From Bacillota bacterium (lineage in GTDB: Bacteria > Bacillota > Clostridia > Oscillospirales > Ethanoligenentaceae): a stretch of DNA of 29,990 nucleotides. Positions within the stretch are counted from its first letter, which is position 1. The number at the start of each line of letters is the position of its first letter. Under the pieces are notes generated by a model. The model searched no databases and had not been told where the DNA came from. It saw nothing but the letters and a program-made list of their open reading frames with translations. A program made the position numbers and the translations under genes. The stretch is taken from assembly GCA_023391835.1 (NCBI GenBank), contig JAEWAE010000008.1, forward strand, positions 1 to 29,990. Reading direction: 5' to 3'. This document shows, piece after piece, positions 26,149 to 29,990 of this stretch.

Positions 26149-26748
26149 TCATCCGCTTTTCCGTGCCGACGCCCGGATACGCAGAATCACGGCAAGGATG
26201 AGCACCGCCACCAGCGGCAGCAGCGCATAGGTGTATTTACGGGCCAGTACGGCGATGGTGCCCCAGTGGGCGGCCAATCGGTAGCCCAGCCCCGTGAGCA
26301 CCAGGTTCCACACCGCGATGCCCACCGCCGAGTAGCCGAGGAACCGTGCCACCGGCTGGCGGGAAAGGCCCGCGGCAAACGAAATGTAGGTGCGGCACAC
26401 CGGCAGTACCCGGCCGAACATCACCGAGGCCCCGCCGTAGCGGTCGAACCACCCGCGGGCGGCCGCAACCCCCTTGGCCACACCGGTAAAGCGCTTCTCC
26501 AGCCTTGTCACCAGGCGGCCGCCGAAACGCCCCGCCAGATAGCAAAGCAGACTCCCCAGCAGCCCCGCGACCACGCTGCCCAGCAGCAACTGCCAGAAGG
26601 GAATGCCCCGGGAGCCGGCAAATGCACCCGAAAACGGCAGCACCACTTCGCTCGGCACCGGGAAACAGGCGTATTCGAGTAAAATCATCAGGAAAACGGC
26701 CGCCATGCCGTATTCCTGGATCGCCGTCAAAAAAGCGCCGCTGTTCAC
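26149..26748 (-). CDS. DedA family membrane protein
   Basis: A 199-residue polytopic membrane protein (SNARE-associated/VTT fold). I choose the GTG at 26748 (MNSGAFLTAIQEYGM) with CGGGAG eight bases upstream; longer in-frame starts lie at or upstream of the predicted transcription start. Family features are FLMILLEYACFPVPSEVVLPFSGAFAG split around the re-entrant motif with a conserved Glu and Pro, then RYGGASVMFGRVLPVCRTYISFAAG with the signature Arg residues. Several DedA members flip phospholipids or undecaprenyl phosphate across the membrane; which lipid this one handles is not evident. Confidence 0.9.
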   Translation of the reverse strand: MNSGAFLTAIQEYGMAAVFLMILLEYACFPVPSEVVLPFSGAFAGSRGIPFWQLLLGSVVAGLLGSLLCYLAGRFGGRLVTRLEKRFTGVAKGVAAARGWFDRYGGASVMFGRVLPVCRTYISFAAGLSRQPVARFLGYSAVGIAVWNLVLTGLGYRLAAHWGTIAVLARKYTYALLPLVAVLILAVILRIRASARKSG

Positions 26749-26793
26749 ATTCCACGCTCCCGTGTGCGGATTGCGCAGCGCCCGCATACCGTC

Positions 26794-26823
26794 ACTATAC
26801 AACGGCGGTGGCCGGTTTGTCAA
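26794..26823 (-). promoter_or_regulatory. Sigma-A promoter of the DedA/HD-nucleotidase operon
   Basis: On the minus strand a perfect TTGACA (26818-26823) and TATAGT (26794-26799) are 18 bases apart. Transcription would start near 26787, which rules out the longest DedA start. Confidence 0.75.
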
Positions 26824-26896
26824 TTGGCGGGCGGCTTCGCTGTTTTATTTTTATTGGAAATATCAGTAAATTATTCGAATGTTCACATCCTTCGCT

Positions 26897-26924
26897 ATAA
26901 TTGCCAGGGTAATCATGGTATAAT
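26897..26924 (+). promoter_or_regulatory. Tandem -10 elements upstream of the YfhO-family gene
   Basis: TATAAT at 26896-26901 (in CGCTATAATTG) and TATAAT at 26919-26924 preceded by TGG form two candidate -10 elements; the second has the TGn extension. Neither has a good -35. Confidence 0.5.
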
Positions 26925-26989
26925 GGAAAAAGTCGGGGCTGCCGGAGGAATTTGCCGCGCCCGGCACAGGACGAAACAGAGGTGTCGAC

Positions 26990-29395
26990 ATGGAAGGACA
27001 GAAAAAAGGCTCGCCGTATCTTGAAGTATTCGTGATCGCTTTCCTGATCGCGCTGTCGTTCCTGCTGCCGTATATCATTTACGACAAGGGCCTCTTTTTG
27101 TTTTTCGGGGATTACGACGTCCAGCAGGTGCCTTTTTACATGCTGGCTCATAAGGCCATCCGGGCCGGCAATATTTTTTGGAGCTGGACCACCGACCTGG
27201 GGTCGAGTTTTATCCCATCCTACAGCTTCTATCTGTTGGGCAGCCCGTTTTTCTGGCTGACGGTGCCGCTGCCCGACTGGATCGTGCCCTATATGCTCGG
27301 GCCGCTGCTGGCGCTTAAAATGGCCGTGGCCGCCCTGACTTCCTTCGCGTATATCAACCGTTTCGCCCGGCGCACCGAGTTCGCCGCCCTGGGCGCGCTG
27401 CTCTATGCTTTCTCGAGCTACTCGGTCTACAACGTGTTTTTCAACCATTTCCACGAGCCCATGGCCTTTTTCCCGCTGATGCTCATAGGGCTCGAGGAAT
27501 TCATGGAAAACGACCGCAAAGGCCTGTTTGTGGTCACCGTGTTTCTAAACGCGCTGGTCAACTATATCTTTTTCGTGGGCGAAGTCATCTATATTATCCT
27601 GTACTGGATTCTGCGCATGGCGTCGGGCGAATGGAAACTGACGCCGAAAAAATTTGCTTTTCTCGCCTTTGAGGCGGTCGTCGGCGTGGGGCTCAGCGGT
27701 GTGCTGATGGTGCCGTCGGTGATGGCGACCCTGGCCAATTATCGCACCAACCAGCGGCTCACGGGCTGGTACTTACTGCTTTTTGACAATAACCAACGGC
27801 TGCCTGACATTCTGCACTCGCTCTTTTTCCCGCAGGATCTGCCCTCCCGGCCCAATTTCTTCCCCGATGCGAATAACAAGTGGGCCTCCATGGCGGCGTG
27901 GCTACCGCTGTTTTCCATGACCGGCGTGCTGGCTTTTGCCCGCAGTTCCCGAGGCCACTGGCTCAAACGGCTGCTGTGCGTGTCGCTTGTGATGGCGCTG
28001 ATACCGGGTCTCAACGCCCTTTTCGTGCTACTCAACAGCGAGTATTACGCCCGCTGGTTTTACATGCCGGTGCTTTTCATGGCGCTTGCCACCGTGTTGG
28101 CGCTGGAAGACCCCGCCGTCGACCTCAAGCCCGGCCTTTTATGGACGATGGTCATCACGCTGGGCTTTGCCCTCACCATCGGTCTGATACCCAAGGTCAG
28201 CGCCGGCAAGGTCGTGCAGATCGGGCTGGAAGATTACCCCGTACGCTTCTGGGTCTATGTGCTCATCGCCGTGGGCGGCATCCTGCTGGTCTTTTTGTTG
28301 GCCGAGCGATACGGCAAGGGCACGGCGGCCTTCGCCAACACGGCCACGGTGGCGCTGACAGCCATCGTCTGCATTTACGGCAACTTTTTCATCGCTACCG
28401 GCAAGGACTACGGATACGACGGTGCGTGGTTCAAATCCGTGGCCGTGGAGGGCGCGGGCAAAATTCAACTCGACCGGAGCCGCTTTTTCCGTGTGGATGT
28501 AAACAACGGCATGGATAACCAGGCCATGTTCTGGAATCTGCCCACCATACAGGCATTCAACAGCACGGTTTCGGCCTCGATACTGGAATTTTACCCCTCC
28601 GTGGGCGTCACACGGGATGTGGCCTCCCGCCCCCAGCTGGATCTGGCCGGGCTGCGGCCTTTCCTTTCCGTCAAATATCTGTTCGACTACGACAACCTGC
28701 CCTCGCTGGGCATCCCCGGCTGGGTGCAAGACAGCGAGCAGCTTGGCTTCAAGGTCTGGCGCAACGATAACTATATTCCCATGGGCTACACCTTCGACTA
28801 CTATATGACCAGTGCGCAGTATCAGCTCTCGTCCAACAAAGACCGGCTGCTGCTCAAGGCGCTGCTGCTCAGCCCGAGCCAGATCGCCAAATATAACGAC
28901 ATCCTGCAGGCATTCCCCGACACGGTGACGGTGGACTTCAGCGACAATGCCATGGCGCAGGACTCCTCCCACCGCCGTGCGTCGAGCTGTTCTTCCTTTA
29001 AAACCGACAACACCGGTTTCACGGCCAAAATCACACTGGGCAAGAAAAACCTCGTCTTTTTCACCGTGCCCTATGACAAGGGCTGGAGCGCCACTGTCAA
29101 CGGCAAACCGGTAAAAATCGAAAAAGTCGACAACGGTTTCATGGCCGTCGAATGCGGCACGGGCGCGAACACCATCCGTTTCCATTACTATACGCCGGGG
29201 CTCACCACCGGGCTCGCCGTTACGGGGGTCTCTCTGCTGCTGCTTGGGCTCTATTTTGTATGGATCATCCGCGGCAACCGCCGGCGCCGACTGGAAGTAC
29301 CGGCCCTGCCGGCATCCATCGATGAAGCCTATCCCCCCGCTTGGGGCCCGGAACCGCCGGAAAACGGCGGAACCACCGGTCTCCCCCATCCGTAA
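26990..29395 (+). CDS. YfhO-family multi-spanning membrane protein
   Basis: A large integral membrane protein of 801 residues. An N-terminal hydrophobic segment (about 12-30) is followed by a GT-C-like membrane core with about a dozen segments to about residue 470 and an exterior loop with GDYDVQQVPFYMLAHKAI, where the Asp residues occupy the position typical of GT-C glycosyltransferases. A soluble outer domain (about 480-740) follows, then one last membrane segment (GLAVTGVSLLLLGLYFVWII) and a short cytoplasmic Pro-rich tail. In Bacillus, YfhO is linked to sugar decoration of lipoteichoic acid with an undecaprenyl-phosphate sugar donor. Here a similar cell-envelope role is likely but the sugar and acceptor are unknown. 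Confidence 0.85.
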   Translation: MEGQKKGSPYLEVFVIAFLIALSFLLPYIIYDKGLFLFFGDYDVQQVPFYMLAHKAIRAGNIFWSWTTDLGSSFIPSYSFYLLGSPFFWLTVPLPDWIVPYMLGPLLALKMAVAALTSFAYINRFARRTEFAALGALLYAFSSYSVYNVFFNHFHEPMAFFPLMLIGLEEFMENDRKGLFVVTVFLNALVNYIFFVGEVIYIILYWILRMASGEWKLTPKKFAFLAFEAVVGVGLSGVLMVPSVMATLANYRTNQRLTGWYLLLFDNNQRLPDILHSLFFPQDLPSRPNFFPDANNKWASMAAWLPLFSMTGVLAFARSSRGHWLKRLLCVSLVMALIPGLNALFVLLNSEYYARWFYMPVLFMALATVLALEDPAVDLKPGLLWTMVITLGFALTIGLIPKVSAGKVVQIGLEDYPVRFWVYVLIAVGGILLVFLLAERYGKGTAAFANTATVALTAIVCIYGNFFIATGKDYGYDGAWFKSVAVEGAGKIQLDRSRFFRVDVNNGMDNQAMFWNLPTIQAFNSTVSASILEFYPSVGVTRDVASRPQLDLAGLRPFLSVKYLFDYDNLPSLGIPGWVQDSEQLGFKVWRNDNYIPMGYTFDYYMTSAQYQLSSNKDRLLLKALLLSPSQIAKYNDILQAFPDTVTVDFSDNAMAQDSSHRRASSCSSFKTDNTGFTAKITLGKKNLVFFTVPYDKGWSATVNGKPVKIEKVDNGFMAVECGTGANTIRFHYYTPGLTTGLAVTGVSLLLLGLYFVWIIRGNRRRRLEVPALPASIDEAYPPAWGPEPPENGGTTGLPHP

Positions 29396-29424
29396 ATCTC
29401 TGATTCCGAAAGGTAGACTGTTTT

Positions 29425-29955
29425 ATGATACTGACAGGGAAAGAAATTTTCCATCGTCTGCACGGCGATATTGAAATCGATCCGTTTGTTCCTTCGCGCC
29501 TCAACCCCAACAGCTACAACCTGACGCTGGCCGACGAGCTCATCGTCTATGAAAACACCGAGCTGGACATGAAGCGCCGCAACGAGGGCGAGCCGCTGCA
29601 TATCCCGCCGGAGGGCTTTGTGATCCGCCCCGGGCGGCTATATCTGGGCCGTACGGCCGAATATACCCGCACCGATAACCTGGTGCCCATGCTGGAGGGA
29701 CGCTCCTCCGTGGGCCGTCTGGGCATCGCCGTGCACTCCACGGCCGGTTTCGGTGACACCGGTTTTGCCGGATACTGGACGCTGGAAATCAGCTGCATTC
29801 TGCCGGTGCGCATTTATCCCCATGTGGAAATCTGCCAGATTTATTACCACACGGTGGAGGGAGAAATCACCCCCTATGTCAGCGGCAAATATCAGGGCAA
29901 TCATGGCATCCAGGTGAGCATGCTTTACCGGGATTTTGAAAAGCACGACGCATGA
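29425..29955 (+). CDS. dcd: dCTP deaminase, motif like the bifunctional deaminase/dUTPase type
   Basis: Deaminates dCTP to supply uracil deoxynucleotides for dTMP synthesis; a cytoplasmic trimer of the dUTPase fold. The 176 residues show RLNPNSYNLTL, EGRSSVGRLG (91-100), and Glu121 in YWTLEIS as the expected catalytic glutamate. HSTAGF (104-109), followed by Asp111, and the C-terminal KYQGNHG resemble the bifunctional dCTP deaminase-dUTPase of Mycobacterium and Methanocaldococcus more than E. coli Dcd, which has AHRIDPGW there. The ATG follows AAAGGTAG, 29 bases after the YfhO-family gene, so the two may be cotranscribed. The remaining 35 bases of the window hold no complete feature. Confidence 0.9.
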   Translation: MILTGKEIFHRLHGDIEIDPFVPSRLNPNSYNLTLADELIVYENTELDMKRRNEGEPLHIPPEGFVIRPGRLYLGRTAEYTRTDNLVPMLEGRSSVGRLGIAVHSTAGFGDTGFAGYWTLEISCILPVRIYPHVEICQIYYHTVEGEITPYVSGKYQGNHGIQVSMLYRDFEKHDA

Positions 29956-29990
29956 CAGACCGCACAAAAACGCGCCGACCGGTAAAAAGC

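Overview
The window looks like a chromosomal segment of a GC-rich, spore-forming clostridium, probably from the Oscillospirales/Ruminococcaceae side of Clostridia. This rests on an intact sigK with a pro-sequence, Firmicutes-type strong Shine-Dalgarno sites with frequent TTG/GTG starts, a pheB-hom-thrB-lysC threonine cluster, a DivIVA-like coiled-coil protein and clear sigma-A promoters in short AT-rich gaps. Lineage is inferred from gene content only. I see no tRNA, rRNA, CRISPR array or prophage.

Layout. 1-1521: a complete IS1182-family insertion sequence, lower in GC than its surroundings, with its left tip exactly at base 1. 1561-3714 (-): class A penicillin-binding protein. 3976-5200 (+): a BofC-like secreted or anchored protein followed by sigK. 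5371-9080 (+): hexuronate operon uxuA-gntR-uxuB behind a 28-bp palindromic operator. 9187-10368 (+): iron-dependent alcohol dehydrogenase with its own promoter. 10477-13799 (-): a two-gene stress operon, an uncharacterised ribbon-helix-helix protein followed by clpB. 14050-15982: a GntR/FCD regulator and a PLP threonine/serine dehydratase, divergently transcribed around palindromic operators. 16072-18566 (-): polar amino-acid ABC importer in the order ATPase, permease, lipoprotein. 18567-18941: a gene-free gap holding the importer promoter, a long perfect inverted repeat and the terminator of the next gene. 18942-20963 (-): DivIVA-like protein and AI-2E-type membrane protein, each with its own promoter. 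21269-25356 (+): pheB-type ACT protein, homoserine dehydrogenase, homoserine kinase and aspartate kinase. 25528-26748 (-): YfbR-like HD nucleotidase and a DedA protein. 26990-29955 (+): YfhO-family membrane protein and a dCTP deaminase whose motif resembles the bifunctional deaminase/dUTPase type.

Most of the window is housekeeping and metabolic. The least explained parts are the ribbon-helix-helix/ClpB operon, which has no CIRCE but carries AT-rich palindromes at its promoter; the 37-bp inverted repeat at 18720-18756; the operator-like palindromes around the gntR/dehydratase gap; and the pairing of a BofC-like protein with an uninterrupted, possibly self-activated sigK. Promoter, operator and terminator calls were made by eye from sequence, without folding or motif software.
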